From assembly GCA_028278125.1 (NCBI GenBank), contig JANQEY010000103.1, forward strand, positions 1-15,051: a stretch of DNA of 15,051 nucleotides, given 5' to 3'. The position numbers and the translations under genes are program-made. The notes below the pieces were generated by a model that made no database searches, was not told where the DNA came from, and was given only the letters and a program-made list of their open reading frames with translations. This DNA comes from a bacterium. GTDB taxonomy: Bacteria; Electryoneota; Electryoneia; Electryoneales; Electryoneaceae. Each line of letters begins with the position of its first letter. Position 1 is the stretch's first letter. Positions 8,395-15,051 of this stretch are shown one piece after another.

Positions 8395-9102
8395 ATGGAG
8401 ATCGCGCTATTAGAAGATAATCCATCTGACGCCAAGCTGGTTAAACTTTTTCTGGAGTCGTCCGGCTATTCATGTCATGTATTTGAAACCGGCCAGGCGC
8501 TACTTGAAAATCTTGTAAAACAAAAGTTTGCAATACTTATTATCGATTGGGAATTACCCGATATCTCCGGTGATAAGATATTGCAGTGGGTACGCGAGAA
8601 TATCGGGTATGATGTACCGGTGATTTTTGTAACAGGTAGAGATGCGACGGATGATGTTGTTGCAATGCTCGATGCAGGTGCGGATGACTACATGACCAAG
8701 CCCGTGAATCTAAAGGAGATGCACGCCCGCATTACTGCCCTGGTCCGCCGTACCAGCCAACACGAACAAAATATAGAGATCATTGAAGTCGGTCCATTCA
8801 AGCTGGATTTCAGTTGTCAACGTATAATCAATGGGGGAAGTGAGATTCCCTTGACGCCCAAGGAATTCGAACTTGCAAGCTATCTGCTGCAAAACATTGG
8901 TCATTTGCTTTCCCGAAGTAAATTACTCAAGGATATATGGGGCTATGGGCCGGAAATTCATACACGCACCATTGATATCCATATCAGCCGCATCCGTAAA
9001 AAATTATCGCTTGTTGAAGAAAACGGGTGGAAGCTGACCTCCATTTATCACAAAGGCTACCGGCTCGAACGAACCCCTGAAATTGTCGGTAATCCGGGGT
9101 AA
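8395..9102 (+). CDS. OmpR/PhoB-family response regulator
   Basis: A 235-residue DNA-binding response regulator. The receiver covers 1-117, with the acidic pair E7-D8, phosphoacceptor Asp51, switch Thr80 and Lys102, all intact. The winged-helix domain covers about 130-227, with the LTPKEFEL segment at 153-160 and the recognition-helix region RTIDIHISRIRKKL at 191-204. The length is normal for the family. It lies 89 bp downstream of the hybrid kinase on the same strand, with no obvious terminator between them, so the two are probably cotranscribed and form a cognate pair (inference). Regulators of this family typically bind direct repeats with an 11-bp period. Such a repeat (TTTACA twice) is found at 10512-10528. 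The gene ends 8 bp before the stop of the convergent EAL-HDOD gene. Confidence 0.95.
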   Translation: MEIALLEDNPSDAKLVKLFLESSGYSCHVFETGQALLENLVKQKFAILIIDWELPDISGDKILQWVRENIGYDVPVIFVTGRDATDDVVAMLDAGADDYMTKPVNLKEMHARITALVRRTSQHEQNIEIIEVGPFKLDFSCQRIINGGSEIPLTPKEFELASYLLQNIGHLLSRSKLLKDIWGYGPEIHTRTIDIHISRIRKKLSLVEENGWKLTSIYHKGYRLERTPEIVGNPG

Positions 9103-9108
9103 TCCCGG
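9094..9108. repeat. Small GC-rich hairpin between convergent stop codons
   Basis: CCGGG and CCCGG form a perfect 5-bp inverted repeat around GTAAT, which contains the TAA stop of the response regulator gene. The convergent EAL-HDOD gene ends at 9111. There is no T-run on either side, so it is not a standard intrinsic terminator, though it might slow transcription from both directions. Confidence 0.3.
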
Positions 9109-9110
9109 GG

Positions 9111-10352
9111 CTAGGACAAAGACAGATCAGCCGAAACTGCCCGTGCCCAGGCAATAGACTCGATGTAGGCCTCATAGATAACTGTAATATCAAGTTTTGC
9201 AAACCTGATTTCCGGCCATATACATTGCTCACATACCCGGCTGCATGTTAATGCCTCTGCGAGTCTGCCTTCACCATGCACCAGTGCTCCGATGATTTCT
9301 TCACTGAGAGGGAGTGTTTCAAGGATCTCGTCAAGAGGCAGATCCAGCAACGCATCAAGAATTGAAAATAGACCAACGACAAAGAAAACATCAGGCTCCG
9401 GTTGTCTGGATGTCTTTGCCAGGAGTTCACACATTTTTGCGCGGATCAATCCGACGGTGATCAACTCGGAAGATTTATCATTGATATCAGTCATGGCGAT
9501 CAAGCAAGCCAGGTTTTTGAGACGCTGTAAACCGAAATAGACAACTGCCTGGTGAATGGAATCAAGTTTTCTGGACAGGCCAAAGGAGGCGGAATTAATA
9601 TAGCGGAATAATTTGAAATTGAGAGAAACTGTTTGCGAAATCAGTGTTTCAACTTCTCCGATATCAACTTCAGGATCCTGTAAACGTGACAATAATTCCA
9701 ATATGGCAATATGATTATCCGGCGGCTTTTCTTTTTTAACGATATACGGTTTGCAGAAAAAATAACCCTGGAAATAATCAAACCCTATTGTCTTGAGGGC
9801 ATCATATTCATCCCTGGTTTCCACTTTCTCCGCCAGTAACTTGACGTCATATTTTTTTAATCTGTCAAAATGTTCCTGTACTGCTTCGATGGATTGCTCA
9901 AATACATCCAGCTTAATAATACCGGCAAGCTCTATCAAGGGTTCCCACTTAGGTTTAAAAATAAAATCATCCAATGCAATGGTGAAACCCCTGTCTGCAA
10001 GCTGGGAAATACTTTTTATCAGTTCGTCATCAACCTCAACATCCTCTAATATTTCAAGCACGACACGATCAGGTGGCAGGAGATCGGCCAGACCATTCAT
10101 CAACAATTCACGCGGGAAATTTATAAACGCCAGATTAGGACCGACGAGATCATCCAGCCCAATCTCGATCAAGGTGTTATAAACAACTTGTGCTGTTGCC
10201 TTATTGCCATCCAGTTGGCCCGCCATATTGACATCGCTAGAACGAAATAATAGCTCATATCCATATACATCCTGCCGGCCATCAAAAATAGGTTGACGCC
10301 CAACAAATGCCGTAGCAGCAGGGGGCTTTCTGTCTAACCTCTCCGGGTTCAT
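9111..10352 (-). CDS. EAL-HDOD domain protein (YuxH-like)
   Basis: Numbered from the ATG at 10352 (413 residues). A divergent EAL domain covers about 15-205 and an HDOD domain about 215-400. EAL positions that can be matched are E33-x-L35-x-R37, N78, E100, D128-D129, K147, E175 and Q195. However, the sequence after D129 is FIFKPKW instead of the FGTGYSS-type loop of active phosphodiesterases, so loop 6 is altered. HDOD domains are HD-fold relatives without the metal-binding HD pair and usually act as regulatory protein modules. The protein may be a weak phosphodiesterase, a c-di-GMP binder or a signalling adaptor. The ATG is preferred because AGGA sits 6 bp ahead of it. A GTG nine codons upstream (10379) is possible but has no clear ribosome site. 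It is convergent with the response regulator and divergent from the tandem receiver gene. Confidence 0.9.
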   Translation of the reverse strand: MNPERLDRKPPAATAFVGRQPIFDGRQDVYGYELLFRSSDVNMAGQLDGNKATAQVVYNTLIEIGLDDLVGPNLAFINFPRELLMNGLADLLPPDRVVLEILEDVEVDDELIKSISQLADRGFTIALDDFIFKPKWEPLIELAGIIKLDVFEQSIEAVQEHFDRLKKYDVKLLAEKVETRDEYDALKTIGFDYFQGYFFCKPYIVKKEKPPDNHIAILELLSRLQDPEVDIGEVETLISQTVSLNFKLFRYINSASFGLSRKLDSIHQAVVYFGLQRLKNLACLIAMTDINDKSSELITVGLIRAKMCELLAKTSRQPEPDVFFVVGLFSILDALLDLPLDEILETLPLSEEIIGALVHGEGRLAEALTCSRVCEQCIWPEIRFAKLDITVIYEAYIESIAWARAVSADLSLS

Positions 10353-10358
10353 TTGTGG

Positions 10359-10362
10359 TCCT
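10359..10362 (-). promoter_or_regulatory. Ribosome binding site deciding the EAL-HDOD start
   Basis: On the minus strand AGGA is followed by six bases and then the ATG at 10352. This favours that ATG over the upstream in-frame GTG at 10379, which would place this element inside the coding sequence. Confidence 0.45.
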
Positions 10363-10508
10363 GAAATATAGTATTTCACTGATTAATCTATAGTTGTATC
10401 GGCGTTGTGCACAGCAAACTTTACGGTTCCCCACAAATTTCAATTGCATCGCTTTCGGACATGAAAACCTATATATAAACAGTCCTTTTCCCTGATTTAT
10501 GGCTTTCG

Positions 10509-10529
10509 ACATTTACAAAATGTTTACAT
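10509..10529. promoter_or_regulatory. TTTACA direct repeat with 11-bp period and overlapping dyads; candidate operator
   Basis: TTTACA occurs at 10512-10517 and 10523-10528, exactly 11 bp apart. The same bases form two perfect dyads: ACATTT-ACA-AAATGT (10509-10523) and ATGT-TT-ACAT (10520-10529). Direct half-sites with 11-bp period are typical of PhoB/OmpR-family binding sites, and such a regulator is encoded at 8395. Binding by that protein is inference. Confidence 0.4.
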
Positions 10530-10642
10530 CCTTTCAGGGAAATCCATGCCTTAACCAATACACTTAGAAATTAAGATATGGATTACAACCGGTCATCGAA
10601 CCTTCACGGATATACCGGATGGCCTGTAAACAGAGTGGCTCT

Positions 10643-11374
10643 ATGAATAAGAAAGTTCTTATTGTTGATGACAATCATGATTTGTCTGATTGTCTTGCCG
10701 TTTTGCTTGCTGAACAGGGTTATGATACTTCTGTTGTCTATAATGGCGAAGATGCCGTTAAGAAAGTAAGGGATGAACCGTTTGATCTGGCAATTATTGA
10801 CGTAAAACTGCCGGGGATAAATGGTGTTGAGGTGTTTCGGACCATACGTAAGATAAACCCGGAAATGGAAGGTATCATGATGACGGGTTATCAGATGGAT
10901 CAATTACTCGCTGAAGCCATCAATGATGGTTCCGTATCTGTTTTACGTAAACCCTTTCCTATGGCCAGGTTATCGGCAAAAATATCTGATATACAGCAGA
11001 AAGGCATCCTGCTGATAGTCGACGATGATCCGGAATTCGTCAGTAGTATGGAACAATACCTTATCCAACAACACTATAAGGTTTTAATTGCACAGACGGA
11101 TAAACAGGCCAGTGATTGCCTCATGCAAGAGTCAATCGATATCCTGGTTCTGGATTTAAAGCGTCCTATCATACATGCACTTGATATCTATCTTGGCTTA
11201 AATGAAAAAGGATATACCATTCCGACTATTATCGTGACAGGTTACACGGCCCAGGAAGCAGGGAAACCGGATGCCTTGCGCTCCATGTCGGTAACAGGCT
11301 GCCTGTTCAAGCCGTTTAGCCCGGAAGACTTATTCGCAGGGATAAATAATATATTAAACTCCGGTTCAGGGTGA
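10643..11374 (+). CDS. Tandem receiver-domain protein without output domain
   Basis: Numbered from the ATG at 10643 (243 residues). Two complete receiver domains occupy about 2-118 and 121-240. Receiver 1 has D9-D10, phosphoacceptor Asp53, Thr81 and Lys103. Receiver 2 has D127-D129, Asp171, Thr199 and Lys223. Both should accept phosphoryl groups, and nothing follows that could bind DNA or catalyse a reaction. It may act as a phosphate sink, a phosphorelay intermediate, or a protein-protein regulator as in single-domain receivers. The start MNKKVLIVDDN is typical of receivers. A second ATG eight codons upstream (10619) cannot be excluded. It is convergent with aroC and unlinked to a kinase on its own strand, so its kinase could be the hybrid protein encoded upstream (inference). 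Confidence 0.9.
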   Translation: MNKKVLIVDDNHDLSDCLAVLLAEQGYDTSVVYNGEDAVKKVRDEPFDLAIIDVKLPGINGVEVFRTIRKINPEMEGIMMTGYQMDQLLAEAINDGSVSVLRKPFPMARLSAKISDIQQKGILLIVDDDPEFVSSMEQYLIQQHYKVLIAQTDKQASDCLMQESIDILVLDLKRPIIHALDIYLGLNEKGYTIPTIIVTGYTAQEAGKPDALRSMSVTGCLFKPFSPEDLFAGINNILNSGSG

Positions 11375-11426
11375 AAATCCGAAAGCCGGAAACAGTTCGA
11401 AACTTCCTTTCGTCTTTTAAAATCCT

Positions 11427-12539
11427 TTATTCTGAACTCTTCAATTTTGAAGCAGGGATTTTCGGTGTTTCGGATTTCCGATCCGGATTCTGTCCACGGT
11501 GACGGAGTGCATGATCCATCAACACCAATGCCAGCATGGCTTCAGCAATGGGTGTCGCACGTATGCCAACACAGGGATCATGTCTGCCCTTGGTACTTAC
11601 TTCCGCAGCCTCCCCTTTGGTGTTAACAGTCTTTCCCGGTATGCGGATGCTGGAAGTGGGTTTGAGTGCCATACTGACAACGATATCCTGACCTGAAGAA
11701 ATACCACCCAGGACCCCACCGGCATTATTACTCAGGAATCCTTCCGGTGTCATTTCATCCCGATGTTCCGTACCTTTCTGTTCAACCGAATCAAATCCGG
11801 CTCCCAACTCCACACCTTTAACGGCATTAATACTCATCATCGCCTTGGCAATATCCGCATCCAGCCGATCAAAAATCGGTTCCCCCAAACCAACGGGGAT
11901 ATTATCAGCAACAACATTCACACGTGCACCGACTGAATTACCTTCTTTTCGTAACGCATCCATATAATCTTCCAGCTCGGCAACCTTGCCGGGATCCGCG
12001 CAAAAGAAGGCATTGTTTTCCACTTCATCCCAATCCTTGTGTTCAAGCGGGATATTCCCAAGCTGGGCAAGATAGCCACGGATAGAAACACCGTATTGCT
12101 CTTTTAAATATTTCTTGGCAATAGCCCCTGCTGCCACACGCATACAGGTTTCCCGGGCAGAAGCACGGCCACCACCACGGTAATCACGTATTGCATATTT
12201 CTGCTGATAAGTGTAATCCGCATGGCCTGGACGAAACAGATGTTTAATTTCCGAGTAGTCCTTGGACCGCTGATCTTCATTTTCGATGAGCAGCCCTATC
12301 GGGGTACCGGTGGTCCTGCCTTCAAACACACCTGAAAGGATCTTGACGGTATCCGATTCACGTCGCTGGGTGACATGGCGGGATTTCCCTGGTTTACGCC
12401 GGTTCAGATCATGTTGTAAATCAGCTTCGTTGAGTTCCATTCCCGGAGGACAGCCATCAACAATGCACAAATATCCCGGTCCATGACTCTCGCCACAGGC
12501 GGTGATGGTAAAGAGTTTTCCGAAGGTATTGCCTGACAT
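11427..12539 (-). CDS. aroC: Chorismate synthase
   Basis: Converts 5-enolpyruvylshikimate-3-phosphate to chorismate, the last step of the shikimate pathway, using reduced FMN; a cytosolic homotetramer in characterised members. The 370-residue protein carries the family signatures: GESHG at 16-20, RPGHADYT at 103-110, [12 protein letters not shown] at 120-131, HRDEMTPEG at 259-267 and the C-terminal [16 protein letters not shown] at 315-330. The fold should end near residue 350; the last 20 residues are a polar, Lys- and Ser-rich tail, making it slightly longer than the E. coli enzyme. The ATG start gives the standard [11 protein letters not shown]-terminus. There is no Shine-Dalgarno before it, but a TAGAAT hexamer ends 8 bp upstream. 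It lies downstream of prmB as in E. coli, although 140 bp separate the two. Confidence 0.98.
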   Translation of the reverse strand: MSGNTFGKLFTITACGESHGPGYLCIVDGCPPGMELNEADLQHDLNRRKPGKSRHVTQRRESDTVKILSGVFEGRTTGTPIGLLIENEDQRSKDYSEIKHLFRPGHADYTYQQKYAIRDYRGGGRASARETCMRVAAGAIAKKYLKEQYGVSIRGYLAQLGNIPLEHKDWDEVENNAFFCADPGKVAELEDYMDALRKEGNSVGARVNVVADNIPVGLGEPIFDRLDADIAKAMMSINAVKGVELGAGFDSVEQKGTEHRDEMTPEGFLSNNAGGVLGGISSGQDIVVSMALKPTSSIRIPGKTVNTKGEAAEVSTKGRHDPCVGIRATPIAEAMLALVLMDHALRHRGQNPDRKSETPKIPASKLKSSE

Positions 12540-12547
12540 GGGCGTGT

Positions 12548-12553
12548 ATTCTA
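12548..12553 (-). promoter_or_regulatory. -10-like TAGAAT immediately upstream of aroC
   Basis: On the minus strand TAGAAT is followed by eight bases and then the aroC ATG. If it is used as a -10, transcription would begin one or two bases before the start codon and give a leaderless message, which would fit the missing ribosome site. The -35 window (AAGCAG at 17-bp spacing) is poor, so this is tentative. Confidence 0.25.
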
Positions 12554-12592
12554 ACGGGTAATGAAAAAAACTGCTTGAAAGTTTTTAAGATA

Positions 12593-12627
12593 AAGAAGTC
12601 AGAATCCAGGAGCCAGAGTTCAGAATA
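12593..12627. repeat. Degenerate 7-bp tandem repeat between prmB and aroC
   Basis: Five consecutive heptamers share the pattern CAGRRNN: AAGAAGT, CAGAATC, CAGGAGC, CAGAGTT and CAGAATA. The first unit has A for C at position 1. The period of seven rules out phase with the DNA helix, and the block is non-coding, so it looks like a simple-sequence or dispersed intergenic repeat rather than a regulator site. Confidence 0.6.
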
Positions 12628-12679
12628 AAAAACCTGCCTCTGAGCATTTAATATTTATTCTCCGTGGTTAATAAAAAAA

Positions 12680-13531
12680 TTAGATTTGAAACTCATTCAA
12701 CTGTTCGGCAGTTAACAAAAACACTCCTTCACCGCCGTATTCAAATTCCAGCCAGGTAAACGGGATACCGGGAAAAGTTTCGGTAACAATACCCTGGCCA
12801 TTACCCACTTCTACCACCAGTACACCGTGTTCTGATAAGTAGCGAGCCGATTGATTTAATATTTTTTCGATCAATAACAAACCATCCTGTCCGGGTGTTA
12901 ACGCGTTCACAGGCTCATGGCTATACTCTGCAGGCAGGGAGGACAACTCATTACTGCCCACATAAGGCGGATTGGAAACGATAAGATCATAAGGTTGCTT
13001 ATAAAGTTGTTTAAACAAATCCGATTCATACAATGTGACTTGGTCGGATAACCGGTGATTGACTACATTTTTTTTTGCTACCTCCAACGCATCGCTGCTG
13101 ATATCAGTCGCATCAACTTCAGCATCGGGAAAAGCCTTAGCACAGGCGATAGCGATACAAGCACTACCGGTACCGATATCCAGAATACGTTTGACTGATG
13201 ACTCCTGAATCCAGGGAGAAAATCTTTCCTCGATGAGTTCAGCAATGGGTGAACGGGGTATCAGCACCCGTTCATCCACATAAAACGGTAATCCGGCAAA
13301 CCAGGCCTCATTGACCAGATAGGCGGTCGGTATCCGCTGTGTTATGCGCTTATCAACGAGTGTTTTGATATGTTGTATCTGCGCGGGCTCAAGTGGTGCA
13401 TCTAATCTTCGATCATCAACATCAAAGGACAGGTCCAGGCCACGTAATACCAGGTAAACGGCTTCATCATGCGGATTATCCGTGCCGTGACCATAAAACA
13501 GCTCTGCTTCCCGGAAACGCTGTTCAGCCAA
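12680..13531 (-). CDS. prmB: Ribosomal protein L3 N5-glutamine methyltransferase
   Basis: Methylates a glutamine side chain of ribosomal protein L3 using S-adenosylmethionine, in the cytosol during ribosome assembly. The 283 residues read from the TTG at 13531 contain the PrmB-type N-terminal FYGHGTDNPHDEAV (12-25), the linker DERVLIPRSPIAELI (86-100), the SAM-binding ILDIGTGSACIAIA (116-129), and the catalytic NPPY at 187-190 that holds the substrate glutamine. The FYGHGTDNP segment separates PrmB from its paralogue PrmC. The 3' boundary is firm; the 5' boundary is not. Codons before the TTG continue a PrmB-like N-terminus (TPRQLITLAEQRF matches the family's usual T-x-R-x-x-x-x-x-A-x-x-RF pattern), but the frame has no ATG, GTG, TTG or CTG back to a TGA at 13604-13606. 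The true start may be a rare ATC (13573) or ATT (13564). It precedes aroC as in E. coli. Confidence 0.95.
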   Translation of the reverse strand: MAEQRFREAELFYGHGTDNPHDEAVYLVLRGLDLSFDVDDRRLDAPLEPAQIQHIKTLVDKRITQRIPTAYLVNEAWFAGLPFYVDERVLIPRSPIAELIEERFSPWIQESSVKRILDIGTGSACIAIACAKAFPDAEVDATDISSDALEVAKKNVVNHRLSDQVTLYESDLFKQLYKQPYDLIVSNPPYVGSNELSSLPAEYSHEPVNALTPGQDGLLLIEKILNQSARYLSEHGVLVVEVGNGQGIVTETFPGIPFTWLEFEYGGEGVFLLTAEQLNEFQI

Positions 13532-13623
13532 GGTAATTAATTGACGCGGGGTTATATTATGAATGGTATTGATTACTGTACTCTTAAATACTACCTTTAC
13601 TCTTCACGACTCACTAATATTTT

Positions 13624-15051
13624 TTATTGAATCACCTGATAGCCGGGAATAGCCGCGATATCAAATTCATCAATCTGTTCCTTGTCGAGAAATTTTTCTG
13701 CATATCGCAGATAAACCTTTTCATTAATAAAAATATCGAAAAGATCCGGATCAATGTGATTCCCGAGTTTCATTTTACCAAGAATGGTTAGTGCCTGTGA
13801 CAGTGGCATACCTTTTTTGTAGGGACGATCACCGGCGGTTAAGGCCTCGAATACATCGGCAATACCCATGATCCGTGCCGGTACGGACATTTGTTCACGT
13901 GTCAGACCAAGGGGATAACCTGTTCCATCCATCTTTTCATGGTGACCGCCTGCATATTCAGGCACATTGTTCAGGTATTTGGGATAAGGCAGGGCTTGCA
14001 GCATCTTTATGGTCACGGAGATATGATTATTAATGATCTGTCGTTCCTCCATGGTCAAGGTGCCGCGTTCGATCAGCAGGTTCTGGATCTCGTTATCCGT
14101 TAACAAGGTCATATCCGATCCGTTCAGGCGTTGCCGCCCAATCTGTTTAATGCGTTCCTGATCCTCCTCAGTCATGAATTCTCCGCCAAAATTGCTGTTA
14201 CGGACAAATTCACGATCAGCACCAATCCGTGCAATCTCATCCCGGTAAACCGCATCTTTTTCCGGATCATAGACGATGTTATTTTCATCAAGCAGGCGCT
14301 GCATGGCCTCGATCTGCCGTTCCCGCTTTAATACCTCAAAACGAAGATCCACCGCATTAATGCGATCATAGATTGTTTCCAGCTTTGTGCCTTTATCGAC
14401 CACATATTCCGGTGTCGTGATCTTGCCGCAATCATGTAACCACCCTGCGACATTCAGGGCATATTTTTCTTTCTGAGTCATGTCGAAATCCTTCAACGGT
14501 CCGTGCTTCATCTGGCAGGCTGCTTCGGCCAGCATATTGGTCAGCTCCGGTACCCGGCGGCAATGCCCCGCCGTATAAGGCGATTTCTCATCAATTGCAT
14601 TGGCAATAAGTTCGATCAAGGCATCGAACAATTCCTTCTGGGCATCGATCAGACTGCGATTGGTAATCGTTACCGCTGCCTGGGAAGCCAGTGACTCAAC
14701 TACCTGCTGGTCTAACTCGGAAAAAGGGACGGTTGTTTTTCTTTCAGCATCATGGGCATTTAACAACTGCAAAATACCGATGATCTCATCTTCATGATTG
14801 GTCAGTGGCACTGTCAGAAAAGATTTGGACCGGTAGCCCGTTTTCTCATCAAAATTCCGGGTGCCGGAGAAATCAAATTGCTGATCTTCATAAGCATCTT
14901 CTATATTGACTGTTTCACCACTCAGAGCCGCCCATGACGCGACGTTATTTTTATTGGGATTACCTTCCTGGTCATAAAGGGGGATAGGGTTAAAAGTAAT
15001 CTCTTCGCCACTGGTGCCGCCCTTATGAATTCCCAGTGACTCCGTCACCAT
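13624..15051 (-). CDS. GAF/HD-GYP c-di-GMP phosphodiesterase, N-terminus outside the window
   Basis: Only the last 475 residues are visible. The ATG at 15051 is at the window edge and falls within a GAF domain (about 1-135 here), so the real start is very likely upstream. The HD-GYP domain covers about 140-450: H163, H206-D207 followed by CGK, H343, H370-H371, the GTGYP motif at 376-380, and the RIMGIADVFEALTAGDRPYK segment at 393-412 with D399. These are the metal and signature residues of c-di-GMP (or cGAMP) hydrolysing HD-GYP enzymes. About 108 extra residues, rich in charged amino acids, separate H206 from H343 compared with the usual spacing near 29. No membrane segment is seen in this part. 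It is followed by prmB on the same strand with no clear terminator between them. Confidence 0.92.
   Translation of the reverse strand: MVTESLGIHKGGTSGEEITFNPIPLYDQEGNPNKNNVASWAALSGETVNIEDAYEDQQFDFSGTRNFDEKTGYRSKSFLTVPLTNHEDEIIGILQLLNAHDAERKTTVPFSELDQQVVESLASQAAVTITNRSLIDAQKELFDALIELIANAIDEKSPYTAGHCRRVPELTNMLAEAACQMKHGPLKDFDMTQKEKYALNVAGWLHDCGKITTPEYVVDKGTKLETIYDRINAVDLRFEVLKRERQIEAMQRLLDENNIVYDPEKDAVYRDEIARIGADREFVRNSNFGGEFMTEEDQERIKQIGRQRLNGSDMTLLTDNEIQNLLIERGTLTMEERQIINNHISVTIKMLQALPYPKYLNNVPEYAGGHHEKMDGTGYPLGLTREQMSVPARIMGIADVFEALTAGDRPYKKGMPLSQALTILGKMKLGNHIDPDLFDIFINEKVYLRYAEKFLDKEQIDEFDIAAIPGYQVIQ

Larger units (their letters stand above)
10353..10642. promoter_or_regulatory. Divergent intergenic region between EAL-HDOD and tandem-receiver genes
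   Basis: About 290 bp (266 if the tandem-receiver gene starts at 10619) between two divergent starts. It should hold both promoters. I see AT-rich TATATATA around 10472-10480, and a cluster of overlapping TTTACA/TGTAAA-type elements at 10509-10529. No -35/-10 pair with good spacing stands out on either strand. No protein-like open frame is present. Confidence 0.5.

Noticed and set aside
9793..10182. 129-codon plus-strand open frame opposite the EAL-HDOD gene.
   Set aside because: The translation is serine-rich, low-complexity in look and antisense to conserved EAL residues, so it is a shadow.
10604..10903. 99-codon minus-strand open frame overlapping the start of the tandem receiver gene.
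   Set aside because: It is antisense to an intact receiver domain and has no domain of its own.
11375..11426. Possible bidirectional terminator between the convergent tandem-receiver and aroC genes.
   Set aside because: There are short complementary pieces and T/A-rich stretches, but no stem longer than about four pairs followed by a T-run could be built.

Overview
The window looks like a chromosomal segment of a gammaproteobacterium of moderate, slightly AT-rich base composition. The main evidence is the gene pair prmB then aroC, in the same order as in E. coli, with clearly gammaproteobacterial-type protein sequences. Genus cannot be read from the sequence. No mobile elements, tRNA or rRNA genes, or CRISPR arrays are visible.

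Bases 101-11374 are a signalling island. A 1689-residue cytosolic protein on the minus strand joins a receiver, six PAS and two GAF modules, GGDEF and EAL. It is divergently transcribed, across a 396-bp regulatory region (5171-5566), from a 912-residue hybrid histidine kinase. That kinase has an Hpt-like N-terminus, two degenerate receivers, PAS, a kinase core and an intact C-terminal receiver. An OmpR/PhoB-type response regulator follows 89 bp downstream and is its probable partner. Convergent with it is a minus-strand EAL-HDOD protein. Across a second divergent intergenic region, holding an 11-bp-period direct repeat, lies a stand-alone tandem receiver protein without an output domain.

Bases 11427-13573 hold the housekeeping pair on the minus strand: prmB (glutamine methyltransferase for ribosomal protein L3) followed by aroC (chorismate synthase). 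A 7-bp-period tandem repeat sits between them. The coding frame of prmB clearly continues upstream of its only ordinary start codon, which is an unusual situation.

Bases 13624-15051 hold the 3' part of a minus-strand GAF/HD-GYP protein, cut by the window edge, with a large insertion inside its HD-GYP domain.

Taken together, all three families of c-di-GMP turnover domain (GGDEF, EAL, HD-GYP) plus an EAL-HDOD protein occur within 15 kb, interleaved with a multi-step His-Asp phosphorelay. The reasonable inference is that phosphorelay and small-ligand sensing are coupled to c-di-GMP level and transcription. No single part is a wholly new system. The most unusual points are the degenerate receivers of the hybrid kinase, the very large sensor array of the GGDEF-EAL protein, the prmB start, and the short repeats in the intergenic regions.
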